A stretch of 64,000 bases of DNA, taken from contig CAVSNS010000005.1 in the NCBI GenBank assembly GCA_963729325.1, forward strand, positions 62,001-126,000. The letters are read 5' to 3'. Of the stretch, positions 9,810 to 19,194 are shown piece after piece (position 1 is the stretch's first letter; every line of letters begins with the position of its first letter). The translations under genes were made by a program, and so were the position numbers. The stretch comes from JABCYV01 sp963729325. GTDB lineage: Bacteria > Acidobacteriota > Terriglobia > Terriglobales > Acidobacteriaceae. A model generated the notes under the pieces. It made no database searches. It worked only from the letters and a program-made list of their open reading frames with translations, and was not told the origin of the DNA.

Positions 9810-11388
9810 TCACCTCTGGCTCGAGAGGGACCGCGCATCTCCAAGCTCAGGCCGTTCTCCGTCGCCATGGTCGCAGATGGACATCAGCTTGGCGTAGTAG
9901 GTTTTCGCTTTTTCGCGGTCCCCGGCAAGTTTGGCGGCGCGGGCGGCACCGGCGAGTGCGTTGAAACGGTTAGGCGCCGTGCGCAGCGTGGCTTCGAACT
10001 CCACAACCGCCTGGGCTGGCTGCTTCAACTCCAGCAACATCTCCCCAAGAAGCTCACGAGCCGGCAGGATGACCCCGGAGTAACCGGGTGCTTGTCGGTC
10101 GCATCTTCATGGTCAGCGGCAGCATGCATCTGCCGCAGGGCTTCGCCTTGTTTACCCTCGGCCAGCGCTACCCAGGCGCCTGCGATCTCCTGCTGGATTT
10201 CCACCTGTTCTGCCCAGTATTTTTCATTCGCTTGAGTGAGGGTATCTCGCAGCGAACCGAGCTGCTGCAAACTCTTTCGCGCAGCTTCGGTGTCACCCGT
10301 ATTCGAGGCACCGAGAGCTCGCGCGAAATGGATATTCGCTTCGGTCCAGGCATACCGCCCGCCGGGAAATATATTCGGCGGCACGGTGAGCGCCGCCGCT
10401 TCCGCCCAGCGATGCCGCTCAACAACGTAACGCGCGGGCATGGTTCCGGCGGCATAGAGACCGTTAAAATACTGCGGGTCACCTTGCCGTGGTTTGGGCG
10501 CTGTCTCGAGCACCTTTTTCGCCTCGCCGTCCTTGCCCATTTGGAGATACGCATACATCAGGTAGTCTTTCGCGTGCAGCTCGTTCCCAGGCGCGTTGTA
10601 TTTCTGAGCCGCGGCAGCCGAGGCGAGGTTGGAAGCGACGGACTCTGGCCAAAGGCCGAGCCGGGTGAAAATGTGCGAAGGCATGTGGAGCGCGTGCGGC
10701 GAGTCTGGGGCGATCTTCGCATAGCGGCGCGCCGCATCCAGGGCCTGGTCGGCAAGCGGTGGATAGTCGTATGCATGGATGATGTAATGTGCCACCCCGG
10801 GGTGATCGGGCTGCTGCACGAAAATCTTCTCCAGAATCGCGCCTGCCTTCCTCTGGTTTGCATATGTCTTGTCGGAGGGAGGCGCGGTTGCCAGCAGGGA
10901 AAGGGCGTGGAAAATCAGCTGCCTCTTGATCGTCTGGAAAACGGGCTTGAAGTTGCTCCATTGCCTTTTCATACGCCAGCGCCGGGCCACTTGTCGAATC
11001 TTTGTAGAAGGTCTCACGCCGCCGTGAACCCCTCTCCTGGGCTTGCCCCCTCTCCCCCTCCCCCCCCCCCCCCTTTTGGCCGGGCGCTTCCCAGATCGGG
11101 TGGTAGTGCGTCATGGCCACTCCCCAGGTAGGCCATACCACAAGTAGCGTCTTTTTCCGCTACGGCGGTAAATGCCTCCGCGGCCTTCTCGTACCAGAAG
11201 GAATGAAGCATCGCAACGGCACTGCTGAATTGCGTCTGCACCGCTGCGTCACACGAAATCGGAAAATTCACTCTGCCGAGTTGTTCCGGTTCGCCGGCGG
11301 GATGCTCATGTTGGGCAACGGCGGGGGCCACCAAGGTCAGCCAGATGCCGGAAATTAAAACGGTTGTGATTAGGATGAATCGCTTCAT
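9810..11388 (-). CDS. Secreted tetratricopeptide-repeat protein, reading frame broken at least four times
   Basis: The start at 11388 is supported by AAGGAG 6 bases upstream and a signal peptide (MKRFILITTVLISGIWLTLV). The protein can be followed through successive frames. First QFSSAVAMLHSFWYEKAAEAF and DATCGMAY, then WGVAMTHYHPIWEAP, then YEKAMEQLQARFPDDQEAA. Next comes a long piece with FHALSLLATAPP, HPGVAHYIIHAYDYPPLA, HALHMPSHIFTRLGLW and AKDYLMYAYLQMGKDGEA. The last piece is MLLELKQPAQAVVEFEATL and LAGAARAAKLAGDREKAKTYY. These are TPR-type helical repeats of a periplasmic family common in Acidobacteria. Breaks lie near 11130, in the C-run region 11040-11075, near 10920 and near 10060. 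The whole gene would encode about 520 residues. Function is unknown. Confidence 0.72.
11060..11073. repeat. 14-base C homopolymer inside the TPR gene
   Basis: Positions 11060-11073 are an unbroken run of 14 C, preceded by further C-rich sequence from 11046. It coincides with a reading-frame break and a loss of recognisable protein sequence, so length and content here are unreliable. Confidence 0.9.
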
Positions 11389-11548
11389 GCGGGACTCCTT
11401 GGGCGGAGCGCTCCTCGTTTGCACCTGAGCCGATTGATCTGGGAAGAACGCCGTCGCACATTGTCGATCCCAGCGTCTACCGCAGTCAAGTGAGACCGTC
11501 GCGTTCATACACGATGTGGCCCACACAAAGGTCGGTTATTCAATTGCT

Positions 11549-12265
11549 CTAGAAGTGCTGTCGTAGCTCCGCAAATCTTTCCACCACCAGTAGTCGGCTG
11601 GGTGGCTGCGCCGGCATCACTTCCTCATGTTCGAGAATCCAGGTAGCGCCATGCGGCACAAACACGGCATTTAAGCCCGCTGCTAGAGCCGGATTGATGT
11701 CCGACTTGGGGCTGTTCCCAACCATCCAGGTTGATTCGGCGGACAGTCCATGCTTAGAAACCAATGTGGAGTAAGTCGTCAGGTCTTTTTCCGGAACGAT
11801 TTCTATCTCCGCAAAATAGTCCTTCAGTCCAGATCGCTCGACCTTCCCGGATTGTTCCTCAAGGGCGCCCTTGGTCAAGAGTATCAAATGGTGTCGCCCG
11901 GAAAGGTACTCTAGAGTTTCGGGCACCTCGGGCAGGATTTCGACTGGGTGATCAGCGATAGTGTGAGCGAAGCCGCTGATGGTTTCGTGTAGGGCAGGAG
12001 TAAGTGGCTCGACCGCCAGCCGCTCGAAGGTTTGGGTCAGGGCATGAGCAAAACTGTGCAGCCCGTAACCGTGGCTGACGATGCATTCACGCTCGACTTG
12101 ATTGAGAACCTCACGTACCTGCTCGGGAGAGTACTCATGATGATTCAGAAACGATATAAATCCGGCGATGGCGCGCTCAAAATAAATGTTATTTTCCCAG
12201 AGCGTGTCATCCGCGTCGATGAGCAAGGTCTGCTCACGAACAGAATTTCCTTCGCCGACCATCAT
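11549..12265 (-). CDS. HAD-superfamily hydrolase
   Basis: 238 residues. All four HAD motifs are visible: motif I LLIDADDTLWENN (nucleophile Asp and acid/base Asp), motif II HLILLTKG, the motif III lysine in VPEKDLTTY, and motif IV MVGNSPKSDINPALAAG. The all-alpha cap between motifs I and II is of the phosphoglycolate-phosphatase/haloacid-dehalogenase type. A cytoplasmic phosphatase acting on a small metabolite is likely; the substrate cannot be told. The gene is divergent from the M49-like peptidase gene, with 87 bp between them holding both promoters. The true start may lie slightly downstream, since the first nine residues are not conserved in appearance. Confidence 0.85.
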   Translation of the reverse strand: MMVGEGNSVREQTLLIDADDTLWENNIYFERAIAGFISFLNHHEYSPEQVREVLNQVERECIVSHGYGLHSFAHALTQTFERLAVEPLTPALHETISGFAHTIADHPVEILPEVPETLEYLSGRHHLILLTKGALEEQSGKVERSGLKDYFAEIEIVPEKDLTTYSTLVSKHGLSAESTWMVGNSPKSDINPALAAGLNAVFVPHGATWILEHEEVMPAQPPSRLLVVERFAELRQHF

Positions 12266-12352
12266 ATGAACATCATAACGGGAGACAGCGTTGACTGGCG
12301 AGATTCACGGCTGCGGGAAGGGTCGAATCCGCTCTGTTAGAATCCAGAGTTT

Positions 12353-14066
12353 ATGACAACATGGGCCGCTTTGGTCTTCCTAGTTGTTTTTCTTTTCATG
12401 GTTCCTCCAACTTCAGCGCAGACAAGTCATTCTCGAACAGGCGAAGCCGCGGCCAAAAGCGCGGCGTCGGCAAACGTGCAGGTGGTACCTGATCTGGATC
12501 AACGTCTAGCCCGGTTCCGCCGGGTAGAAATGCCCTTTCACTCCACCGGTTTGACCGATCGCGAACAAAAACTGGTCGAGAAGCTCGTAGACGCATCGCG
12601 CTACCTGGAGGAAATTTTCTGGCGGCAGATTGATCCCGATGGCTTGACTCTCTACCAATCTCTAGCGGGAAGCAAAGATCGGAAAAGACGAGATGCTGCG
12701 GCGATATCTATGGATCAATGCCTCACGTTTCGACCTCATTGACAACAACAAGCCATTCGTCGGCACCGACCCCATGCCTTCCACGCGGGGCTTTTATCCC
12801 AAGGGATTGACCCGCGAGCAGATCGAGCAGTACGTCAAAGATCATCCAGAAAAGAAAGCGGAACTTTACAGCACGACCACGATCGTGCGTTGGCATGGCG
12901 AACAGCTGGAGGCTGTCCCGTATCACATCGCTTATCGTTCATTTCTGGAGCCGGCCGCTCAGGATCTGCGGGAAGCGGCCACTCTGAGCGACGATCCAGC
13001 ATTCGCCAACTTTCTGCGTCTGCGCGCCGATGCTCTGCTTACCGACGACTACTATCAGAGCGACCTTGCCTGGCTTGATTTGAAGGATCCAAAGTTCGAC
13101 GTAATCTTTGCGCCATATGAAACCTACGACGACACGCTCATGGGACTGAAAGCTTCCTATGGCGCCGCGGTGTTGATTCGCAATGCGGAGGAAAGTCAAA
13201 AGCTGGCAGTGTTCCAGAAATACGTGGCCGACATCCAGGATGCTCTGCCCTTGACCGCGGAGGATCGCCCCTCGAAGCATGGCCTGCAAACTCCCATGGA
13301 GGTGATGGACGCTCCGTACCGTGCGGGCGATCTCCGTCACGGCTACCAGGCCGTCGCTGACAATTTGCCCAATGACCCACGCGTGCATGAGTTGAAAGGC
13401 AGCAAGAAAATCTTCTTCAAGAATTTCATGGATGCGCGCGTGAATTATGTAATCCTGCCGCTCGCCAAGTTCATGATGCGTCCGGAGCAGGCGACCAGGG
13501 CTTCCGGCGATGGTTACATGCTGACCACCATCATGCACGAGATGGCGCACGGACTGGGTCCAGCGTTCGCTCGCACATCTTCCGGCAAGGTGAATATTCG
13601 GGAGGCGATTGGGCCGATCTACAGCGGCTTGGAGGAAGCAAAAGCCGATGTAGTTGGGATGTTCGGGCTAAAGTGGCTGATGGATCATGAGGTGTTGCCC
13701 AAAGATAAAACGCAAGAGTACTACGCCTCTTATGTGGCGGGAATTTTCCGTACCGTCCGTTTTGGAATCGCGGAAGCGCACGGCAAAGCCGAAATGATGG
13801 AATTCAACTATCTCTGTGAGCGCGGCGCGATCAAGCGCGAACCTTCGGGACGTTACGCGATCGACTACGCAGTCATGCCCATTGCTCTTAACGATCTGGC
13901 CAAGGAACTTCTGGAAATCGAAGCCACGGGAGACCGGCAGCGGGCTGAGCATTGGTTCAAAAAATACGACGTCATGCCGGCTGACCTGCAGTCTGCATTA
14001 AAGTCCGCTACCAGCGTGCCGGTGGATATTGATCCGGTGTTCTCTTTCAAGGAAACGGTGAGGTAG
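12353..14066 (+). CDS. Exported M49-like zinc metallopeptidase, reading frame broken once
   Basis: The N-terminal piece (12353 to about 12690) starts with a signal peptide (ALVFLVVFLFMVPPTSAQ). The C-terminal piece (about 12690-14066) carries the zinc site HEMAHG and, about 50 residues on, EEAKAD. This spacing and the second-glutamate motif resemble dipeptidyl-peptidase III (M49), and this bacterial branch uses a HExxH rather than HExxxH first motif. The frames join at AGSKDRK/DEMLRRYLWINASRFD. One extra A in the run 12683-12686 explains the shift, so I read one gene of about 570 residues. It probably cleaves peptides outside the cytoplasm. It stands alone between a divergent HAD gene and convergent mqnD. 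Confidence 0.83.
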
Positions 14067-14108
14067 TCTAGTCCGTTGGCTCGTCGTTATGAAATAGAGA
14101 CGAACTCC

Positions 14109-14999
14109 TTAGGCCACAAACTCCACGTTGGCGGCTTGCGGAATAATTCCTGCCTTGTGCCCCATGTCAAGCAAGCGGCGGACCGCTTCCCGGCCATCCG
14201 GCCCGTAGTCCAGAGTGCGCTCGTTCACGTACATGCCGACAAACTTATCGGCTAGCTGCGGATCCAGATCACGAGCAAATTGCATGGCATAGGCCAGCGC
14301 CTCATCGCGATGATCCAGCGCATACTGAATGCTTTCGCGCAGGGCGGTTGCTATGCTGGCGATGAGCTCCGGGCCGAGGTTACGGCGGATGGCATTTCCT
14401 CCCAGCGGCAGTGGTAATCCGGTAACCTTCAGCCACCACTTTCCCAGATCTACAATGCGCTGCAGACCGGACTTCCCGTAGGTCAACTGGCCCTCGTGAA
14501 TGATGAGACCAGCCTCGTACTTACCTTCCAGCACTTGAGGAATAATCTGATCGAAGGGAACGACTTCAGTGTCGATCCCCGGCGCAAACAGTCTCAGGGC
14601 AAGGTACGCCGTCGTCAGTGTGCCTGGAATCGCGATGCGCTTCCACTTGATCTCGCTTTGTGAAAAGGCCCGGGTAGCGACAATCATGGGACCGTAGCCG
14701 TCCCCGACGCTGCCGCCGCTCGGAAGTAGCGCATAATTGTGCTGAATGTATGGATAGGCGTGAAACGAAATGGCGGTTACGTCGTATAAGCCATCGCCTT
14801 CCATTGCTCTGCGGTTCAACGTCTCGATATCGCACAGGGTATGGGTAAAACGCAATCCGGATACGCGGACTTTATTCGTGGCCAAGCCGTAGAACATGAA
14901 GGCATCATCGGAATCAGGGCTGTGAGCAACCGTGATTTCACGGACGGGAGTCATCGCACCGCTCTGCACGGAATCTTTTGCTTCTGTGATCAAGTTCAT
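14109..14999 (-). CDS. mqnD: 1,4-dihydroxy-6-naphthoate synthase (futalosine menaquinone pathway)
   Basis: 296 residues, the usual MqnD size. MqnD converts cyclic de-hypoxanthine futalosine to 1,4-dihydroxy-6-naphthoate. Visible family motifs are HSPDSDDAFMFYGL near the N-terminus, DVTAISFHAYPYI, the GDGYGPMIVA segment and LIIHEGQLTY, the last containing the catalytic-region histidine of the family. The fold is that of a periplasmic-binding-protein-like enzyme without a signal peptide. The ATG overlaps the bioY stop codon by four bases (ATGA at 14996-14999), which supports this start and translational coupling. mqnC and mqnA lie 4-7 kb away on the same strand. Confidence 0.9.
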   Translation of the reverse strand: MNLITEAKDSVQSGAMTPVREITVAHSPDSDDAFMFYGLATNKVRVSGLRFTHTLCDIETLNRRAMEGDGLYDVTAISFHAYPYIQHNYALLPSGGSVGDGYGPMIVATRAFSQSEIKWKRIAIPGTLTTAYLALRLFAPGIDTEVVPFDQIIPQVLEGKYEAGLIIHEGQLTYGKSGLQRIVDLGKWWLKVTGLPLPLGGNAIRRNLGPELIASIATALRESIQYALDHRDEALAYAMQFARDLDPQLADKFVGMYVNERTLDYGPDGREAVRRLLDMGHKAGIIPQAANVEFVA

Positions 15000-15574
15000 G
15001 GCTGGACTCCGTAGGCACGTCGCCAGCCGGTCGAGATCGCGGCAGCCATCATCACTTTGATGACCTCTGCAAAGATAAAAAAGTAGAGACCAAACTTCGC
15101 AGCCTGAGCGAAAGAGTGAGTCAAAATCGCCAGCCAGCCGATTCCACCGGCAAACAAGACAATCTCGGCCCCAAAACCAGCCACGGCAGCGCGCGCGAAA
15201 CTGATCTTGCCCCGCTCAACGATCCAGCCTGCCAGACCCGCAGCCACCGGATACGCGAGCAGAAATCCACCGGTGGGACCGAGCAATTGCGCCAGACCGC
15301 CGGGTCCAGTCGGGCTGAACACTGGCATTCCTGCGACGCCTTCGGCCAGGTACAGCAGTAAAGCTGCAAACCCGCGCCATCCACCCAGCGCCAAACCCAC
15401 CAACAACACGGCAAAGTTTTGTAGCGTCAGAGGCACAGGCGTGAAGCGCAACGGCAAGAAGACACGGGCGCATAACGCGACAAACAGGCTTGCACCGACT
15501 ACGATCACCGCCTGCTGTGCCCAGTATAGGACTCGATCACCAGCGCTGAGAGTTTGAGTCTCGGAGTTTGCCAT
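14996..15574 (-). CDS. bioY: BioY-family biotin transporter (ECF S component)
   Basis: 192 residues, about six membrane helices. Family hallmarks are RVFLPLRFTPVPLTLQNFAVLLVGLALG near 40-65, LYLAEGVAGMPVF, and the glycine-rich GPTGGFLLAYPVAAGLAGW. BioY is the substrate-specific subunit of energy-coupling-factor biotin importers and can work alone or with a shared EcfAT module; no EcfA or EcfT gene is seen here. It sits upstream of and overlaps mqnD by four bases, so both are probably in one transcript. I see no clear BirA operator. Confidence 0.92.
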   Translation of the reverse strand: MANSETQTLSAGDRVLYWAQQAVIVVGASLFVALCARVFLPLRFTPVPLTLQNFAVLLVGLALGGWRGFAALLLYLAEGVAGMPVFSPTGPGGLAQLLGPTGGFLLAYPVAAGLAGWIVERGKISFARAAVAGFGAEIVLFAGGIGWLAILTHSFAQAAKFGLYFFIFAEVIKVMMAAAISTGWRRAYGVQP

Positions 15575-15634
15575 ATTTGCGCGTTCTCCAATTCGATTCT
15601 GAAATCCAGGTACTCCAGAAGCCTTAGGCTGCGT

Positions 15635-15763
15635 CTAGTCTTTCGCCTGTGTCTCTCCAGAGCCGCTTTCCTTGGTGTGACGGCGCACACGAAGATAAAG
15701 CGCCATGCCTACCCACAACACAGCTCCTGTGCTGCAGGCTAGAATGAGAAACCACCAGAGCAT
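15635..15763 (-). CDS. Small single-helix membrane protein (42 residues)
   Basis: A 42-codon reading frame on the minus strand begins with MLWWFLILACSTG and continues VLWVGMALYLRVRR before a polar tail ending ETQAKD. This gives one hydrophobic helix of about 23 residues with a positive cytoplasmic side after it, the pattern of a real bitopic protein. It lies between the M24 peptidase and bioY on the same strand with about 60 bp on each side, so it could belong to the same transcript. The ribosome-binding site is weak. I do not recognise a family. Confidence 0.4.
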   Translation of the reverse strand: MLWWFLILACSTGAVLWVGMALYLRVRRHTKESGSGETQAKD

Positions 15764-15823
15764 CCGCACGATGCATTAGGATACCAAAACGAAGTTGGGC
15801 TGCCCTGACAGAATCAGGCGACA

Positions 15824-17160
15824 TCATTTATTCGCCATCGCGCGTTCGACTTCCTCGACGGTATGCGGAAGCGATTGAGTGAGGTTGATGAGCTTGCCGG
15901 CTGCGTCCACGTAAAATACATCTTCGATACGCACGCCCAGCTTTTCCTCCGGAATGTAGATACCTGGTTCGATGGTGAACACCATTCCCGGACCAACCGG
16001 GACGTCGTAGTCGCCTTCATCGTGGACGTTCAAGCCGACGTAGTGACTCAGCCCGTGGTTGAAGTATTTGCCCAGCCGTTCGCCGTGCGAGTCCTTGCCA
16101 TGGGAATCGATGTAGTCGTATGCAACTTGGTAGAGAGAGTTTGGCCGGTCGCGACTAAGCATTGACTTTCCCGACTGAAAGGCCGCGATCGCCGCGTTCT
16201 GCGCCCCCAGCGCAATCTCGTAAATCTCCCGCTGCCGGGGCGTGAATTTTCCGGATGCAGGCAGGGTGCGCGTGATGTCAGACGCGTACATAGAATACTC
16301 ACCCGCGGCATCGATCAGAATCAGGTCTCCAGCGTTAATCGGCCCCGAGTCGTCAGAGTAGTGCAATACAGTGGAATTCAATCCGGCCCCGACAATAGGA
16401 GCATACGCCGGACGCTCACATCCTCGTTTGCCCCATTCATATTGCAGGAGGGCGGAGATCTCGCGCTCTGTCATGCCCGGCTTTCAGCGACGTGCATGGC
16501 CATCAGATGGGCCGCAATCGAGGCATCGGTTGCCTTACGAATGCGGTCAATCTCGCCAGCGTCTTTATAAGTTCGAAGCGAACGCAGCAGCGGTCGTAAG
16601 TCCTGAAAGGAAACATATACCGGAAATGCGTTGGCTCGTTTCAACCAATCCAACGGTGCCGTCGAGTTCGAGGATTGCTCGCCCTCGGGAATATCCGTGT
16701 AGACCGCCCTGCTTTGCAGGGATAGCACGCGGGCGAGATCGGAACGCAAATTATCGAGAACGTCCACATGATCGAATCCGGTGATTCTGCTGGCGTCCGG
16801 ATTTTCCGGGCCGAGTTTTGTTCCGGTCCACTGTTCCTGGGATTCATTGTGGGCAGGCAGGAAAAGTATCTCAGTGTAAGGACGCTCCGGGAAGTTGTTT
16901 CCCGCTGGGATGGGAGGCTCAATCAGCAGCGCGGCGCCAGGTTCCGACCAGCCTGTTAAGTAAAAGAAATTGTTCATCTGGACGATAGCCATAGATATCA
17001 TTCGGGCCCTCTATTTCATGGGCGCAAATAAAAGCACAACTCCGCCGCTAGTCTTGCGGGCCAGTGCCTGGCGGCGCTTCTGGTAATCAGCATTCGGCTG
17101 GCGATCCATCGCCGAAGCAAGCTGAACCACTAAAAGTACCGAGAGGCACAGCGAGCGCAT
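15824..17160 (-). CDS. M24 metallopeptidase (Xaa-Pro aminopeptidase type), exported, reading frame broken about three times
   Basis: The C-terminal piece (16474-15824) is a complete pita-bread catalytic domain. Its metal ligands are all present: Asp in LILIDAAGEY, Asp in ASDITRT, His in NHGLSHYVGL, Glu in FTIEPGIYIP and Glu in VRIEDVFY. The creatinase-like N-domain piece (about 16970-16471) has NNFFYLTGWSEPGAALL. A short stretch in a further frame reads GPNDIYGYRPD. The true N-terminus is in yet another frame from ATG 17160: MRSLCLSVLLVVQLASA, a signal peptide, then YQKRRQALARKTSGGVVLLF. Breaks lie near 17010, 16980 and 16483; the last is explained by one missing A (T run 16482-16484). The full protein would be about 445 residues and probably periplasmic. 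The gene sits 22 bp after the GT2 gene on the same strand. Confidence 0.85.
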
Positions 17161-17182
17161 AGTTGGTACTCAAGAACGAACG

Positions 17183-18802
17183 TTAGATCCCGACTGGAAA
17201 GGGCTTGCTATGGGTTTCCGCACCCAGAGACAATCCGGAAAGCCGTCCCTGCAGCAGCGACATCAGGCCGGTGTACCAGTAGCCGAGTACGAACAGTATC
17301 AGGAACGGCACGGTGATGTAATTCTCATTATCCAAGGCGTAGTAAACGGTCAGAGCAAAGTAGCTGCCGATCAGAAGTTCCACCCACGGCACCCAGCCCA
17401 GGCGCCGCCGGTATTTGCTGACTCGTATCCGGTCCATTTTCGATTCCATCCGGTACTTCGGAGTGCGCGTAAATTCTGTCTGCTTGCCAATCAGCGCTTC
17501 CAGTACCGCCCGCGTATTGGTGATGGTGAGACCGATGCCCAGCGCCATCAGGAACGGAAGATATAGCAATGCGCGCGGCCAGGACTTGGGATACAGCTCC
17601 CGCTGCGAGACCAGGTAGAAACTGGAGATTGAGAAAGTCGACGCCAGGAACAAGGGCAGATCGATGTAAAGCATCTGAAACCATCCCTGGTAGAAGCGAA
17701 TGATCATGGCGGGTAACAGAAGTACCGAAAGCACGACCATCAAGGGGTAGCTGAGATTTGCCGTCAGATGATACCAAGCCTCCAGCTTCACGCGAAGCGG
17801 CTGGTCGCTTCTGAGCACACGCGGCAAAATTTTCTTACTGGTCTGGATCAGGCCTTTGGCCCAGCGCGCCTGCTGCGTTTTGAACGCTGTCATCTCCACC
17901 GGCAGCTCCGCTGGACATTCCACGTCCTGCAGATAAATGAACTTCCAGCCCTTCAGTTGCGCCCGGTAAGACAGATCGGTGTCTTCGGTAAGTGTATCGT
18001 GCTGCCATCCGCCGGCTTGCTCGATCGCCGCGCGACGCCACACGCCTGCGGTCCCGTTGAAATTGAAAAACACGCCGCTGCGAGCCCGGCCGGAATGTTC
18101 CAGCACAAAATGCCCGTCCAGCAGAATGGCTTCGACTTCCGTAAGAAACGAATAGTGGCGATTGATGTGGCTCCAGCGGGTTTGCACCATACCGATCTTT
18201 GGATCAGTGAAGTGATGGATCGTACGCAGCAGAAAATCTTCAGGAGGAACAAAGTCAGCGTCAAAGATCGTGATGAATTCGCCTTTGGCAGTCTTCATGC
18301 CCTCTGCTAAAGCGCCCGCCTTGAAGCCTTCACGATTACTGCGATGGTGATACGTAATTGGACATCCGCGCGCAGCGTATTGCTCAACCAGGCCACGAGC
18401 AACGTCCTCGGTTTCATCAGTCGAGTCATCGAGTACCTGAATGTCAAGCTTCTCCGTCGGATAATTCAGACGACAGACGGCTTCGAGCAGCCGCTCAATT
18501 ACAAACTGTTCATTGAAGATGGGCAGCTGAACCGTCACCCGCGGCAAGTGCGAAAATCGTTCAGGTGGATCAGTAGTGCGGCTTTTCTGGTTCTTGTAAT
18601 AAAGGTAGACCAGCACGTAGCGGTGCATCCCGTAAGATGCCAACCAGATGAGAACGACGAAATAAGGAATCAGCAACGCCATGTCAAAGGCGTTGGCGCG
18701 ATAGAGACCCCGGAAGGTCGTGTCGAGAAAATGCTGCCGAATGTACTGCCCAAAGCCCCGTGAGGCGACAAAAGCAGCCAATGAAGAGATCAAGACAGGC
18801 AT
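17183..18802 (-). CDS. Membrane-bound family 2 glycosyltransferase (cellulose/glucomannan synthase-like)
   Basis: 539 residues. One helix (about 40-60, ALLIPYFVVLIWLASYGM) precedes a cytoplasmic GT-A domain. The processive-synthase motifs are present: VQLPIFNE, LDDSTDET, IFDADFVPP, the acceptor motif LTEDTDLSYR and QQARWAKG (Q/RxxRW-type). Four to five helices follow from about 325 to 520. This layout fits processive beta-glycan synthases such as CsbB/CelA/mannan synthase-like enzymes that use a nucleotide sugar and export the polymer. The sugar and product cannot be told. No PilZ domain is seen. It is first in a minus-strand run with the M24 peptidase. Confidence 0.9.
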   Translation of the reverse strand: MPVLISSLAAFVASRGFGQYIRQHFLDTTFRGLYRANAFDMALLIPYFVVLIWLASYGMHRYVLVYLYYKNQKSRTTDPPERFSHLPRVTVQLPIFNEQFVIERLLEAVCRLNYPTEKLDIQVLDDSTDETEDVARGLVEQYAARGCPITYHHRSNREGFKAGALAEGMKTAKGEFITIFDADFVPPEDFLLRTIHHFTDPKIGMVQTRWSHINRHYSFLTEVEAILLDGHFVLEHSGRARSGVFFNFNGTAGVWRRAAIEQAGGWQHDTLTEDTDLSYRAQLKGWKFIYLQDVECPAELPVEMTAFKTQQARWAKGLIQTSKKILPRVLRSDQPLRVKLEAWYHLTANLSYPLMVVLSVLLLPAMIIRFYQGWFQMLYIDLPLFLASTFSISSFYLVSQRELYPKSWPRALLYLPFLMALGIGLTITNTRAVLEALIGKQTEFTRTPKYRMESKMDRIRVSKYRRRLGWVPWVELLIGSYFALTVYYALDNENYITVPFLILFVLGYWYTGLMSLLQGRLSGLSLGAETHSKPFPVGI

Positions 18803-18939
18803 CCCTCAGTAGTTAGCAAGCAGCCATTCTGAAACCTTCATTGTACTCGAATGGTTGTTCCGAATCGGGACAGTAGTCGCACTCGTGTGACGGATGACCA
18901 TGCTTTTGCGCTGCACCGCAAGGTAGTCTTCGGCCTAGT

Positions 18940-19011
18940 GGGCCTGTGGTGTAATGGAAGCACGGAACTCCGTCACAGTTTCAAGTGCGGGTTCGAATCC
19001 CGCCAGGTCCA
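18940..19011 (+). tRNA. tRNA, formally tRNA-Asp(GUC); identity uncertain
   Basis: 72 bases fold as a full cloverleaf: acceptor 7 bp (one G-U), T8, D-stem of 4 bp with A14 and G18G19, anticodon stem 27-31/39-43 with a closing G-U, 5-base variable loop, perfect 5-bp T-stem and TTCGAAT loop. No CCA is encoded. The 7-base anticodon loop is CCGTCAC, so position 34-36 reads GTC (Asp). However, position 33 is C instead of the almost universal U, and the discriminator is A rather than the G usual for tRNA-Asp. Given the error-prone sequence, a miscalled base in the loop is possible and the amino acid should be taken as provisional. Confidence 0.8.
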
Positions 19012-19157
19012 TTCCCTTGATTCAAAAGGGTTGGCCTTACAGTGCCAAAACAGGAGAGCCGACTAGACGGAGTGCACGGCCCTCCCAAAATAACTTGCTT
19101 TCAATCGGCTGCAGATCGATAATTCAGACTGGTTTGACGGAGTTCCGCGCAGTTTAG

Positions 19158-19190
19158 ACGGCCTCAGATTTCGAGGCCGTTTTCCTTTTT
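19158..19190 (+). terminator. Rho-independent terminator downstream of the tRNA gene
   Basis: An 8-bp perfect stem (19158-19165 with 19173-19180), a 7-base loop and a T-rich tail TTTCCTTTTT (19181-19190) lie about 150 bp after the tRNA and just before the convergent mqnC stop codon. Confidence 0.8.
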
Positions 19191-19194
19191 CCCG

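Noticed and set aside
10088..11131. 347-residue open frame antisense to the TPR gene
   Set aside because: The TPR protein sequence on the minus strand is conserved across its frames; the plus-strand frame is low-complexity and Pro-rich through the C-run.
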